From: Acidobacteriota bacterium
GTDB taxonomy: Bacteria > Acidobacteriota > UBA890 > WLXD01
Direction of reading: 5' to 3'
Assembly (NCBI GenBank): GCA_012103255.1
Contig: WLXD01000003.1
Coordinates: forward strand, 329,984 to 393,983
DNA length: 64,000 nucleotides
Made by a program: the position numbers and the translations under genes. This document shows positions 8,512 to 17,448 of the stretch, in pieces; the stretch's first letter is position 1, and each line of letters begins with the position of its first letter. Below the pieces are notes generated by a model. The model saw nothing but the letters and a program-made list of their open reading frames with translations. It was not told the DNA's origin and searched no databases.

Positions 8512-10023
8512 ATGCGTTCAAGATCTGCCGCCCTGCTCGCCGTCGCCGTATTGCTGACCGCTGCCTGGGGCTGGAGCCAGAGTCCTCCTCGCATGGCAAT
8601 GACCACGGACATCCCCGAGGGCATCGCGACCCCAGACGTCCTCTGGACTCATCTCGGGGCTCTCACGTCCTTCGACGGCGTCCCTGACGCGGCGACCACG
8701 GCCAAGGTCTACGACAACCTGGATTTGCAGCGGGCAACGCAGGCGTTTCTGTCCACCCTACAGGTGGCATCGCTGACCGCGATGGAGCGTGGAATCACCG
8801 ACTTCGGGCCGCCCAACGAAACCGTCCTCATCTTCGAAGAACTCATGGACTCGAAGGCTCTATGGCTCACCCCGAACACAGTGTCGGTCTACATGGCCTC
8901 TTGGATGGAACTTGGCGACGAACCCATGGTGATGGAGACGCCGCCAAGCGTGCTCGGCTTCGTTGATGACGCCTGGTTCCAGTACGTCGTCGATTTCGGG
9001 AACGCCGGCCCTGATCGTGGTGCGGGCGGCAAATTCCTCATCCTGCCGCCAGGATGGGAGGGTGAGGTGCCCGACGGCTATAACGTCGCGCGTTCCAACA
9101 CCTACGGCAATTGGGTGATCTGGCGCGGCTTCCAGGTAGACGGGTCAACCGCCGCCGCGGTGCAAGCGACCAAAGACAAGTTCCGGTTGTACCCGCTCTC
9201 GGAGGCAGAGGCTCCGCCGGCTATGAACTTCGTCAACGTTTCGGGCGTGCCGCACAATACGATCCATCGCATGGACTATGAGTACTGGGAGGAGGTCAAC
9301 GCGGCAATCCAGGCCGAGCCCAGCCATGGACTGAGCCCCGAAATCCGCGGCCTGCTCGCTTCGATCGGCATCGAGAAGGGGCATGAGTTCGCTCCCGACG
9401 AACGCATGCGCGCAATCCTCACCGAAGCAGCGAAGGTGGGATCGGTAACGGCTCGCGCGCTGACCGCAAGGCCACGCGACGAACGACACTACCTCTATCC
9501 GGGCGAACGAGTCTGGACAAATCCATTCATCGAGGGGCACTACGACTTTCTCACGGAAGGCGCACGGCTCCTCGATTCGCGAACCTACATGCACTTCTAC
9601 GCCACCGGCATCACGCCGGCCATGGCGATCCGCAACGTCGGCGTGGGTTCCCAATACGCCATTGCCTACCTCGATCGCGACGGCAACGCCCTCGACGGCA
9701 GTCGCACGTACCGGATTCACCTTCCGCCCGACATCCCGGCGAAAGACTTCTGGTCGTTCACTCTCTACGACAACCAGACTCGCGCGATGCTGCAAACCGA
9801 CCAGCAGTTCCCCGGAATCGATAGCCTCGGCGACGGTCTGCGCAGGAACGACGACGGGTCCTACGAGATCTACTTCGCTCCCGAGGCACCGGATGGGTGG
9901 GAGAACAACTGGATCCAAACGGTTCCAGCCAAGGGGTGGAACACTATCCTTCGACTCTACGGTCCCCTGGAGTCGTTCTACGACCAAACCTGGAAGCCCG
10001 GCGACCCTGAGCTCGTCGAATAG
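8512..10023 (+). CDS. Secreted DUF1254/DUF1214 protein
   Basis: A 503-residue exported protein with a clear signal peptide (residues 1 to about 22, LLAVAVLLTAAWGWSQ). The N-terminal half matches DUF1254 in layout (AFLSTLQVASLTAMERGI, NTVSVYMASWMELGDEPMV). The C-terminal part matches DUF1214, with DRDGNALDGSRTYRIHLP, FWSFTLYDNQTRAML and WIQTVPAKGWNTILRLYGPL. The biochemical function of the family is not established. It follows the acetyltransferase gene by 73 bp and precedes the large propeller gene by 80 bp on the same strand, so the three could share a transcript. A 5-bp hairpin (10031-10045, CTCGG/CCGAG) lies just after the stop but lacks a T-run. Confidence 0.85.
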   Translation: MRSRSAALLAVAVLLTAAWGWSQSPPRMAMTTDIPEGIATPDVLWTHLGALTSFDGVPDAATTAKVYDNLDLQRATQAFLSTLQVASLTAMERGITDFGPPNETVLIFEELMDSKALWLTPNTVSVYMASWMELGDEPMVMETPPSVLGFVDDAWFQYVVDFGNAGPDRGAGGKFLILPPGWEGEVPDGYNVARSNTYGNWVIWRGFQVDGSTAAAVQATKDKFRLYPLSEAEAPPAMNFVNVSGVPHNTIHRMDYEYWEEVNAAIQAEPSHGLSPEIRGLLASIGIEKGHEFAPDERMRAILTEAAKVGSVTARALTARPRDERHYLYPGERVWTNPFIEGHYDFLTEGARLLDSRTYMHFYATGITPAMAIRNVGVGSQYAIAYLDRDGNALDGSRTYRIHLPPDIPAKDFWSFTLYDNQTRAMLQTDQQFPGIDSLGDGLRRNDDGSYEIYFAPEAPDGWENNWIQTVPAKGWNTILRLYGPLESFYDQTWKPGDPELVE

Positions 10024-10103
10024 GCTGACTCTCGGCGCGGCCGAGGCAGAGCACCGGAGCGTGTAGATTCCCGGCACCGACACCTCTGCTTCGGAGTTCC
10101 GTG

Positions 10104-13100
10104 ATGACTCGTCTGCTGCTGCGCTCGCTCCCGGCACTTGCACTCTTGATCACCGCGGGGCTCGGTGCCCAGGAGATCGACCCGGACAAGCTCGGGGCGC
10201 TGCGCTACCGATTCATCGGGCCGGACGGCAACCGAGCGATCGCCGTTGCCGGCGTGCCCGGCAACGACAAGATTGTCTATGCGGGCGCGGCCTCGGGGGG
10301 CATCTGGAAGACGACCAACGGCGGCCGCAACTGGCAGCCGATATTCGATGCCACCGACGTCGCTTCCGTGGGATCGCTGGCGATCGCGCCGAGCGACCCG
10401 AACATCGTGTGGGCAGGCACCGGAGAGACCTTTGTCATTCGCCCTGCGTTGGCACACGGTGACGGGATCTATCGCTCGACCGACGCCGGCTCCACGTGGC
10501 AGCACATGGGACTCGATGCTACCGGCCGGATCGGCCGCGTGGTGATCGATCCCGTCGACCCGAACATCGTCTTCGCCTGCGCTCTGGGCCACGGCTACGC
10601 GGACCAGCCGGAGCGCGGCATCTACCGAACCGTCGACGGTGGCCGTTCCTGGGAGCTGGTGCTCCACGTTGACGAGGCCACAGGCTGTGCGGACCTGGTG
10701 ATGGATCCGAGCAACCGCCGTGTTCTCGTAGCCGGCATGTGGCAACTCCGCATGGACCTTTCCGGCCTACAGAGCGGCGGGCCCAGCAGCGGCGTGTACC
10801 GCTCGAGAGACGGTGGAGAGACCTGGCAGATGCTCTCCGGCACAGGGCGCGGGCTGCCGGGCGGCGAGTCGCACCCCGTTGGCAAGCTCGCCGTGGGTAT
10901 CGCGCAGAGCGACTCGGACCGCTGGTACGTCCTCACCGAGGACACCAGCCCCGCGTTCTATCGGTCGGACAACGCCGGTGACTCGTGGAGGTTGGTCAAC
11001 ACCAACCACACGCTCAACGAGCGGGCGCCGTATTACACCCGTTTCGGAATCGACACGGCCGATGCCGACCGCATCTACATCACCGCAGTTCGATTCTCGA
11101 TGTCCGTTGACGGAGGCCACACGCTGGTCCCGAATCCGCCGCGGGGCGGTGGCGACACACATGACGTGTGGATCGATCCGCTCGATGCAAACCGCGTGAT
11201 GGTGGCGGACGACGGCGGCATCAATATCAGTCTCAACCGCGGCCGCAGTTTCGAGCGCATCGTGCTGCCGATCGCGCAGATGTACCACGTCGAGGTGGAC
11301 AACGAGGTTCCTTACCGGGTGTACGGGAACCGCCAGGATGGGTACTCCTACCGCGGGCCGAGCAACAGCAGGACCGGCTCGATCCCCCTGAGGATGTGGC
11401 AGGGCGTCGGCGGATGCGAGAGTGGCTGGGCAACTCCCGACCCGAGCAACAGCAACGTCGTCTGGTCGGGCTGCTACGACGGGGGCCTCGAAGTCTACGA
11501 CGCGGCCACCGGGCACTGGCGGGACGTGCGTGTCTGGCCTGAGGCAGCCTACGGCTGGGCACCTGCCAACGTCCGCTACCGCTGGCACTGGAACTTCCCG
11601 CTCGAGATCTCCCCGCACGACACCGACACGGTCTACGTGGGCAGTCAATTCGTGCACCGCACGACCAACGGCGGGCAGAGTTGGGAAGAGATCAGCCCCG
11701 ACCTCACCACCAACGACAAAGCGCGTCAGCAGGACTCCGGCGGCGGTCTGACGATCGACAACCTCTACACCTGGACCGGGGCGGTGCTCTTCTCGATCGC
11801 CGAATCACCCGTTGAAGAGGGCCTTCTCTGGGTCGGAAGCAACGACGGCCGTGTGCACGTGTCGCGGAACGGCGGCGACAGCTGGGACGACGTTTCCGCC
11901 AACGTGCCGGGGCTCTACGTCGAGTCCTGGATCAAGGGCATCGAGCCTTCGCGATACGACGCCGGCACCGCCTATATGGCCGTCAGCAACCACGTCGACG
12001 GAGACTTCGACCCGCATATCTTCCGCACAACCGACTACGGCGCATCGTGGCAACGAATCAGCGCCGGCATCGAGGCGAGTGCGCAGAGCTTCGTGCACGT
12101 CGTCCGCGAAGATCCGCGGCGGCCGGGGATGCTCTACGCCGGCACCGACAATCAGATCTGGGTCACGCTCGACGACGGAGACAACTGGTTTCCGCTGCGC
12201 ACCAACATGCCGCCCGCGCCGATCTACTGGCTGACTCTCCAGGAGCAATTCGACGACCTGATCGTGGCTACCTACGGACGAGGCTTTTACATTCTTGACG
12301 ACCTGGGCGCGCTTCGGGCGCTCGACGCGGGGGCCATCGGGTCGGACTTCACCGCGTTCGAGTCGCGACCGGCCTACCGCTTTCAATCGGTGCAAGGAAT
12401 CAAGACCGAGTCGGGTAGCAACGTGACGGGTCGGAATCCCGCCTACGGAACCGGGATCAGCTACTGGCTCGGCGACGGGATGGCGGGACAGCCCGTGGCG
12501 ATCGAAATCCAGGACAGCGCCGGCGCTCCGGTGCGAACTCTTCGCGGCACCAGCACTGCGGGCCTCAACCGGGTGATGTGGAACCTGCGGTACGAAGGCA
12601 CCCGCGAACCGAAGTTGCGCACTCCTCCCCCGGACCATGACTGGGTCCCGATGGGCGAGGAGGGCTGGCGCCGGCTCCGCACATGGGATCTCGACCTGTT
12701 CCCGGGCTATCGCGGCGCCCTCGCCGTGCCCGGGTCGTACACCGCGGTCATCCGGGCAGGCGATGTCGAACAGTCGATCGCCATCGAAGTCATCAAAGAC
12801 CCCAACTCGGCAGGGACTCCTGCGAGCATCGACGAACAGTTCGAGATGACCCGGCAACTCCACAGCGAGATCAACGAGATCGCTGACATGATCGATCAGC
12901 TGGAATGGACCCGGAAGGAGCTCCTCGACCTGGCAGTGCGCCACGGTGATGACGAGGCTTACCGCGCTGTTCTCCAGTCGGCGGACGAGTTGGAAAGCTA
13001 CGCGTTGTCGATCGAGGCACGACTGTTCGACGTGAACCTCACCGGCGCTCGTGAAGATGCGTTCCGGGCGCCGATGAAGCTATACGGGCGCTACGGTGCA

Positions 13101-13268
13101 CTCACCAACGACGTCGCCCATGACTCAGCCGATTTCCGGCCTACCGATCAGCAGCGCGAGGTGCACGCAGTTCTCCAGGCACGCCTGGTCGAAACACGCC
13201 AGATGTACCGCAAACTCATGGATGAGGACGCCCCGGCGTTCCGCGCCATGCTGCAGCGGGCGCAGTAG
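10104..13268 (+). CDS. Giant secreted BNR/sortilin-type (VPS10-like) beta-propeller protein
   Basis: A protein of about 1,054 residues with a signal peptide (residues 1 to about 22, ending GLGAQ). At least nine BNR/Asp-box-like repeats run through the first 700 residues, for example WKTTNGGRNW, YRSTDAGSTW, YRTVDGGRSW, YRSDNAGDSW, RTTNGGQSW and SRNGGDSW. They predict one or two large propellers of the sortilin/VPS10 type. A small beta domain follows (VRTLRGTSTAGLNRVMWNLR), then a helical tail from about residue 900. Such proteins are often labelled 'glycosyl hydrolase', but I see no catalytic residues and do not assign an enzyme activity. The gene at 36022-39288 is a paralogue. The start is the ATG at 10104, directly after an in-frame GTG at 10101. 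Confidence 0.85.
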   Translation: MTRLLLRSLPALALLITAGLGAQEIDPDKLGALRYRFIGPDGNRAIAVAGVPGNDKIVYAGAASGGIWKTTNGGRNWQPIFDATDVASVGSLAIAPSDPNIVWAGTGETFVIRPALAHGDGIYRSTDAGSTWQHMGLDATGRIGRVVIDPVDPNIVFACALGHGYADQPERGIYRTVDGGRSWELVLHVDEATGCADLVMDPSNRRVLVAGMWQLRMDLSGLQSGGPSSGVYRSRDGGETWQMLSGTGRGLPGGESHPVGKLAVGIAQSDSDRWYVLTEDTSPAFYRSDNAGDSWRLVNTNHTLNERAPYYTRFGIDTADADRIYITAVRFSMSVDGGHTLVPNPPRGGGDTHDVWIDPLDANRVMVADDGGINISLNRGRSFERIVLPIAQMYHVEVDNEVPYRVYGNRQDGYSYRGPSNSRTGSIPLRMWQGVGGCESGWATPDPSNSNVVWSGCYDGGLEVYDAATGHWRDVRVWPEAAYGWAPANVRYRWHWNFPLEISPHDTDTVYVGSQFVHRTTNGGQSWEEISPDLTTNDKARQQDSGGGLTIDNLYTWTGAVLFSIAESPVEEGLLWVGSNDGRVHVSRNGGDSWDDVSANVPGLYVESWIKGIEPSRYDAGTAYMAVSNHVDGDFDPHIFRTTDYGASWQRISAGIEASAQSFVHVVREDPRRPGMLYAGTDNQIWVTLDDGDNWFPLRTNMPPAPIYWLTLQEQFDDLIVATYGRGFYILDDLGALRALDAGAIGSDFTAFESRPAYRFQSVQGIKTESGSNVTGRNPAYGTGISYWLGDGMAGQPVAIEIQDSAGAPVRTLRGTSTAGLNRVMWNLRYEGTREPKLRTPPPDHDWVPMGEEGWRRLRTWDLDLFPGYRGALAVPGSYTAVIRAGDVEQSIAIEVIKDPNSAGTPASIDEQFEMTRQLHSEINEIADMIDQLEWTRKELLDLAVRHGDDEAYRAVLQSADELESYALSIEARLFDVNLTGAREDAFRAPMKLYGRYGALTNDVAHDSADFRPTDQQREVHAVLQARLVETRQMYRKLMDEDAPAFRAMLQRAQ

Positions 13269-13328
13269 GAACGCTATCGCGGCAGCGCACCCGAATCATG
13301 GGGCTTGGATCTCACTAGCCTTCAATGT

Positions 13329-13360
13329 AAGGTACCTTTCATCACTGACCTCCCTACAAT
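13329..13360 (+). promoter_or_regulatory. Palindrome and -10-like element before the small secreted gene
   Basis: A perfect 10-bp palindrome, AAGGTACCTT, lies at 13329-13338. A TACAAT hexamer (5 of 6 to the sigma-70 -10 consensus) lies at 13355-13360, only 15 bp before the ATG at 13376. No good -35 is visible and there is no Shine-Dalgarno sequence before that ATG, so transcription from here would give a very short or leaderless-like message. Both elements could be chance. Confidence 0.3.
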
Positions 13361-13375
13361 CGTGAGTTCCGCGTC

Positions 13376-13837
13376 ATGCCATCAGCTGCCCGTGCACACG
13401 CTGGACTCAGATCCGCGCTCCTCACTCCCCTGTTGCTTCTACTGGCAGCCTCGCCGATCGAGGCGGCCCTGCAGGAAGAGGATCTAGCCGGTGACTGGGA
13501 TGTCACCTGGCCACAGTCCATCCGACGCAATCAGGATGGAACTGTCGACGTGCTGAAAGTCAGAACGAGTCGACTGGTGCTTCAGATCGACGGCGAGGGC
13601 ATCAAAGGGACGTGGGAAGGCATCGGGACTGAAGTCGACATCGAAGGCGACGTCCTCGACCCGACGTCGGTCAGATTCCGCACGATCCCGCTCCCGGATG
13701 ACGACGCTGCGATCCAGATCACCTTCCATGGCCAGCTCGCCAATGGCGAGCTGAGCGGCACCATGGAGTTCGACTGGCCGGGCGGTCGTGTAGACATCCC
13801 GCGCGCCTGGACCGCGGTGCGAGCTCGGAGCGACTAG
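13376..13837 (+). CDS. Small secreted beta-rich protein of unknown function
   Basis: A 153-residue protein with a signal peptide (about residues 1-31, LLTPLLLLLAASPIEAA). The mature part opens with LAGDWDVTWP and continues as short beta strands with charged turns (LVLQIDGEGIKGTWEGIG, IQITFHGQLANGELSGTMEF). This is the pattern of small lipocalin-like extracytoplasmic domains found in many Acidobacteria, but I cannot place it in a named family. It converges on msrB and the two stop codons overlap within a CTAG. The ATG at 13376 has no visible ribosome binding site. Confidence 0.65.
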   Translation: MPSAARAHAGLRSALLTPLLLLLAASPIEAALQEEDLAGDWDVTWPQSIRRNQDGTVDVLKVRTSRLVLQIDGEGIKGTWEGIGTEVDIEGDVLDPTSVRFRTIPLPDDDAAIQITFHGQLANGELSGTMEFDWPGGRVDIPRAWTAVRARSD

Positions 13838-14385
13838 CTGCGCAACTCCGGCAGTTCCTCGTCCTCGGGAACGAAGTCCAAAGCCACGCCGTTGTTGCAG
13901 TAGCGCTTTCCGGTAGGCTGCGGTCCGTCACCAAAGACGTGTCCCTGGTGTCCGCCGCACCGAGCGCAGTGGTACTCCGTGCGTGGCAGGAAGAGCTTGA
14001 AGTCGCGCTTGGTCTCCACATTGCCTTCGATCGGAGTCCAGAAGCTCGGCCATCCAGTCCCAGACTCGTACTTCGTCTCGGACTTGAACAGCGGTAGGCC
14101 GCAGGCCGCGCAGACGAACGTGCCCTCGCGCTTCTCTGCGTTGAGGTCACTCGACCCCGGCCGCTCCGTACCGTCGCCGCGGAGCACGTCGTACTCGGCC
14201 GCCGTCAGTAGCTCTCGCCACTCGTCGTCAGTCTTCACCAGCTTTTCGATATCCATCGCCGTTTGTCCTGCGGAATCCACGGTACCCATGCCGTCATCAG
14301 TATGCCCGGCGAGGGCGCGGACGCTCAGCATGGACGTGCCACCGCCGAGCAGAAATACACCCTGAAGAAACTGTCGTCGGCGCAT
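13834..14385 (-). CDS. msrB: Tat-exported peptide-methionine (R)-S-oxide reductase
   Basis: Reduces methionine-R-sulfoxide in proteins; here probably in the periplasm, because the N-terminus (MRRRQFLQG plus a hydrophobic run) is a twin-arginine-type signal. The MsrB domain is complete. The structural zinc site has two CxxC pairs, CAAC and CARC. GTGWPSFW is the substrate-pocket signature, HQGHVFGDGPQPTGKRYC the active-site region, and the catalytic Cys lies in RYCNNGVAL. The start at 14385 is set by a strong site (AAAAGGAG, 7 bases upstream) rather than the longer frame to 14409. The stop is nested with that of the convergent secreted gene. Confidence 0.93.
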   Translation of the reverse strand: MRRRQFLQGVFLLGGGTSMLSVRALAGHTDDGMGTVDSAGQTAMDIEKLVKTDDEWRELLTAAEYDVLRGDGTERPGSSDLNAEKREGTFVCAACGLPLFKSETKYESGTGWPSFWTPIEGNVETKRDFKLFLPRTEYHCARCGGHQGHVFGDGPQPTGKRYCNNGVALDFVPEDEELPELRS

Positions 14386-14436
14386 CTGACTGACTCCTTT
14401 TCTACCCATTACTTGGGAGTCAGACAGCGATTGGTT

Positions 14437-16131
14437 TCAGTTCGGCCGGCGGGTTTGCCTGGCGATGCGGAACACGATGTCTCGATGCACGTTGCCCTGC
14501 GGGCGGCCCAGACTGAACCGTGCCCGTCCATCGGGGCCGACGGTCAGTTCAACCTCTGCCCACTCGCCCATCTCACCACGCACCATGAGGCCTCGACCCC
14601 GGAGACGTTCTCCGTCGGCGTCGAGCCGGTCCGCCATGAACATCGTCGTGTCGCCCATGTAGGTAACCGTGCCGTCGCGTAGGCGCCCGATCGCGAGAGC
14701 GGACACCATACCGGAGAGCACGAGTCGGTCTCCCGCCTGTCCCTCGACCTCGAAGAACCGGACTTCCTTCCAAAGGTGCTCTTGCAGGCTATAGGTGCCG
14801 GGAACAAGGAGTTCGCCCTCCGCGACCCCGATCCCTCCGCTAACGCGCGTGATCGCGCGCGGGAAACGACTGCCGGAATCGTGTTCGGCCAGGATGAACT
14901 CGGTGCTGCGCCGCACGGCCACGTCTACCCCACGCATCAGATCGTCAGCGGTCGGAGCGTCGAAGTAGGTACCTCCTCCGGCCGCAGCCAGCGCTTCCAG
15001 CTGCGCGGAAGTCTCCTGATCGACGCCTAGCCCAACCGTGTGAATCACGAGCGGTGAGCCCTCGGAGCGCAGCTCGGCCGCCACGGCGACGGGGTCGCCA
15101 CCACACGACTCGATGCCGTCACTAATAAGCAGGAGCACCGCGTTCCCCTCGTGTTCGGCCACGTCAGCAGCTGCCGCGCGTAGGCTGAGTGCGATTGGGG
15201 TCTGGCCGGTGGGCCGCAAGCTGGAGGCGCGTCGCACGACGGCCTCTCGGCTGCCCGGCGTCGGCGGCACAACGAGTTCGGTGTCTTCGCACCCGCGCAC
15301 CTTGTCCTCGAACGCGACTCGGTGGCCGTATGCACGGAGTCCGACAGAGACCTCCGCTGGCAGCCCGCCGAGAGCGCCCGCCAGCGCTTCTCGGGCCAAG
15401 TCCATCTTTACCCGGCCGTCCACCTGACCCCACATGCTGTTGCTCACATCGAGCACAACTTCGAGGAGCGCTTCTCCCGCGGCAGCGTCGGATGTCGGCT
15501 GCGTATCGGGAGCGGGCAGCGCGTCCTTTACCGACGCGTCGAACGACGTCTCGTCGAAGGCGGTTGAGTACGTGCCATCCGTGACCAGCGCGATTCCGGC
15601 GAGTTGAGGCGACACGCCCCGACCAAGGCTGATCGTGTGGACCCTGATTCCATCGGCTTCGGCTCGGGCAACAGCGACCGGATCCTCGCCACAGGTCTCC
15701 TCGCCGTCGCCGATGATCAGCATCTCCTTGCGCGCCACATCCAGATCGCGCAGATCCGCAAAGGCCTCGCGCATGCTGTGCACCAGCGGTGTTGCCCCAT
15801 CCCAGCGGACTTCATCAAGCGCAGTGGACCAGCTGCCGTTGTCGAACGGGGCGAAGGGCACGGCTACGCGCGACGCGCCGCACTCCTCAGCGCCACTCCC
15901 CTCGCCGAGCAGTCGCAACGAGGTTGACGTGGTGGTCGGCAGCGAGGCCAGGGTCTCGAGGAGCCCGCGACGTGCCAGTTCGCGCTTCACCCCGCCCGGC
16001 ACGCTTTCCTTCATGCTGCCCGAGACATCCAGAAGGACGAGTAGTGCCCCTCGATCTTGCTGCGCCAGCGCTGGCAGCGTCGCACCAATCATCACGGCCG
16101 CAGCCACGCCGATTCGAATCAGTTTTCTCAT
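14437..16131 (-). CDS. Secreted protein with two von Willebrand factor A domains
   Basis: A 564-residue exported protein (signal peptide about 1-24, ending LPALAQ). It has two VWA domains in tandem, each with a metal-ion-dependent adhesion site: LVLLDVSGSMKES at about residue 31 and VVLDVSNSMWGQ at about residue 225. The matching downstream elements are seen in IIGDGEETCGEDPVAVA and LLISDGIESCGGDPVAVA, whose near-identity shows the domains arose by duplication. The last 150 residues form a separate beta-rich domain. It probably binds a protein partner or surface ligand through Mg. It lies 66 bp downstream of the small membrane gene on the same strand and may be cotranscribed with it. Confidence 0.85.
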   Translation of the reverse strand: MRKLIRIGVAAAVMIGATLPALAQQDRGALLVLLDVSGSMKESVPGGVKRELARRGLLETLASLPTTTSTSLRLLGEGSGAEECGASRVAVPFAPFDNGSWSTALDEVRWDGATPLVHSMREAFADLRDLDVARKEMLIIGDGEETCGEDPVAVARAEADGIRVHTISLGRGVSPQLAGIALVTDGTYSTAFDETSFDASVKDALPAPDTQPTSDAAAGEALLEVVLDVSNSMWGQVDGRVKMDLAREALAGALGGLPAEVSVGLRAYGHRVAFEDKVRGCEDTELVVPPTPGSREAVVRRASSLRPTGQTPIALSLRAAAADVAEHEGNAVLLLISDGIESCGGDPVAVAAELRSEGSPLVIHTVGLGVDQETSAQLEALAAAGGGTYFDAPTADDLMRGVDVAVRRSTEFILAEHDSGSRFPRAITRVSGGIGVAEGELLVPGTYSLQEHLWKEVRFFEVEGQAGDRLVLSGMVSALAIGRLRDGTVTYMGDTTMFMADRLDADGERLRGRGLMVRGEMGEWAEVELTVGPDGRARFSLGRPQGNVHRDIVFRIARQTRRPN

Positions 16132-16197
16132 GCCGACAGCGTATGCGGCCGAGTCTCGCTCACCAAGACCCCGCGACGCCTGTGATCTCGAGAGCGC

Positions 16198-16602
16198 TCA
16201 GACCGACGCCGAGCGCTGCGCGCGCAGTAGTTCCATTCCGCGCACGACCACAAAGGCCACCAGTGCAACGCCGAAAAAGATCAGCAGCAACCATGCGGCG
16301 TTCTGCAGTGTGCCAATCAGAGTGCGGTAGACCTCAAGCACCCAGCGCTCCATGTTGAGAACCAGGGCCGCTGTGTCGGCCTCACGCGGCGTGATGTATT
16401 TCTCTAGCTCCCAGATCCGTACGCCACCGGAGACGCCCACGACGATCACGGCGAATTCCATGTAGCGATGCCAGGCGGAAGCCATGGCCGGCTCCACGAG
16501 CCGGCTCAGGATGCTCGAGATCGGTCCGCGGAAGAGGCGTGTCACGCCCAGGCTCACCGCGAGTGCGATCGTGAACGTGACGGCAAGCAACGTGATGAAC
16601 AT
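16198..16602 (-). CDS. Small membrane protein, likely target of the divergent TetR regulator
   Basis: A 134-residue protein with three predicted helices: about 1-22 (MFITLLAVTFTIALAVSLGV), 48-62 (FAVIVVGVSGGVRIW) and 97-120 (NAAWLLLIFFGVALVAFVVV). A charged amphipathic loop lies between helices 2 and 3. I do not recognise the family. The start codon is preceded by GGAGAG. It is transcribed divergently from a TetR-family gene across a 183-bp region with inverted repeats that overlap a plausible promoter for this gene, so repression by that regulator is likely. Confidence 0.65.
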   Translation of the reverse strand: MFITLLAVTFTIALAVSLGVTRLFRGPISSILSRLVEPAMASAWHRYMEFAVIVVGVSGGVRIWELEKYITPREADTAALVLNMERWVLEVYRTLIGTLQNAAWLLLIFFGVALVAFVVVRGMELLRAQRSASV

Positions 16603-16665
16603 TCGACTCTCCAGCCATGCCGGGCTGCCCCGGGTGTTGGGCGATCGGTCCGTTTTTGAACGATC

Positions 16666-16763
16666 TTGACGATGTCAACATATTTCTCAGATGTTAATTC
16701 TGTCAACATGGATTGGAAATCCCCTCGCATTTCTCTTGACGGCGGCCATGTTGCTGCCGTCAA
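16666..16763. promoter_or_regulatory. Divergent promoter/operator between the membrane gene and the TetR gene
   Basis: Several dyads share the half-site GTCAACAT / ATGTTGAC. TTGAC-GAT-GTCAA is a perfect inverted repeat at 16666-16678. GTCAACAT occurs at 16674-16681 and again at 16702-16709, the latter opposed by ATGTT at 16691-16695. A longer perfect repeat (TTGACGGC / GCCGTCAA, 12-bp spacer) spans 16736-16763. On the minus strand TTGACA (16705-16700) and TATGTT (16682-16677), 18 bp apart, make a credible promoter for the small membrane gene, embedded in the repeats. This is the layout of TetR-type repression and autoregulation. Confidence 0.6.
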
Positions 16764-16785
16764 CACAGCGAGGCATAGTCCACCC

Positions 16786-17397
16786 ATGGGACGTTCGACC
16801 GGCAGCTACCACCACGGGAACCTTCGCGCCGCGCTGCTCGAGGAGGCGGCGCGCATGATCGGCGAAGGCGGCGTGAGCAGTGTGACGATGAGAGCGATCG
16901 GCGAGCGCGTCGGCGTTTCGCGAGCAGCTCCCTACCGGCACTTCCCCGACAAGGAGGCACTGCTCGCAGCGGTCGCCGCATCCGGGTTCGATGAACTGAA
17001 CCGGCGACTCGAAGCCATCGATGATCCGACCGACGGTGCCGCGCTGGACCAGTTCTGCGAGATGGGACGGATGTACGTGCGCTTCGCGCTGGATCACCCG
17101 GCCCAATACCGGCTCATGTATGGCGAGCAATCGGTGGCTCGCGATCAGGTTCCGGAACTAGGACAGGCCGCCAACGACCTGTTCGCGCACCTCGTGGCGC
17201 TGATCGAGTCGCAACAGGCGGCCGGTAGAATCGTGACGGCGAACCCGCAGCAGCAGGCCTACGTGGCCTGGAGCGCGGTGCACGGACTGGCGTCGCTGCT
17301 CATCGATGGACAGATCCGCGCCGAGACCGACGTCGACGCGCTCATCGAGGGGGTCATCGCGACGGTGCTGAACGGGTTCCGTCACTCCGACGGGTAG
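16786..17397 (+). CDS. TetR/AcrR-family transcriptional regulator
   Basis: A 203-residue one-component repressor. The N-terminal helix-turn-helix is clear (LLEEAARMIGEGGVSSVTMR followed by VGVSRAAPYRHFPDKEALLAAV, about residues 15-60, the canonical TetR recognition helix). The C-terminal ligand domain contains DHPAQYRLMYGE and YVAWSAVHGLASLLIDGQI, typical of the WHG-type TetR C-terminal domain. I start at the ATG at 16786 because MGRSTGSYHHGNLRAAL is the usual N-terminus of this group; an upstream in-frame start at 16666 would run through the operator repeats. The inducer is unknown. The likely target is the divergent membrane gene and itself. Confidence 0.88.
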   Translation: MGRSTGSYHHGNLRAALLEEAARMIGEGGVSSVTMRAIGERVGVSRAAPYRHFPDKEALLAAVAASGFDELNRRLEAIDDPTDGAALDQFCEMGRMYVRFALDHPAQYRLMYGEQSVARDQVPELGQAANDLFAHLVALIESQQAAGRIVTANPQQQAYVAWSAVHGLASLLIDGQIRAETDVDALIEGVIATVLNGFRHSDG

Positions 17398-17448
17398 CGG
17401 AGCGTCAGGCCTTCCAGAGCCCGTGCTTCACGCCTCCCTCGAGGTTGA

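Noticed and set aside
7430-8512. 360-codon Arg-rich open frame on the plus strand
   Set aside because: Overlaps the AAC(3)-type gene in another frame; composition (Arg/Pro/Ser) is that of an out-of-frame translation.
10031-10045. Intrinsic terminator after the DUF1254 gene
   Set aside because: The stem is only 5 bp and no T-run follows, so it is not convincing as a terminator.
11805-12944. 379-codon open frame on the minus strand
   Set aside because: Antisense shadow of the BNR gene at 10104-13268.
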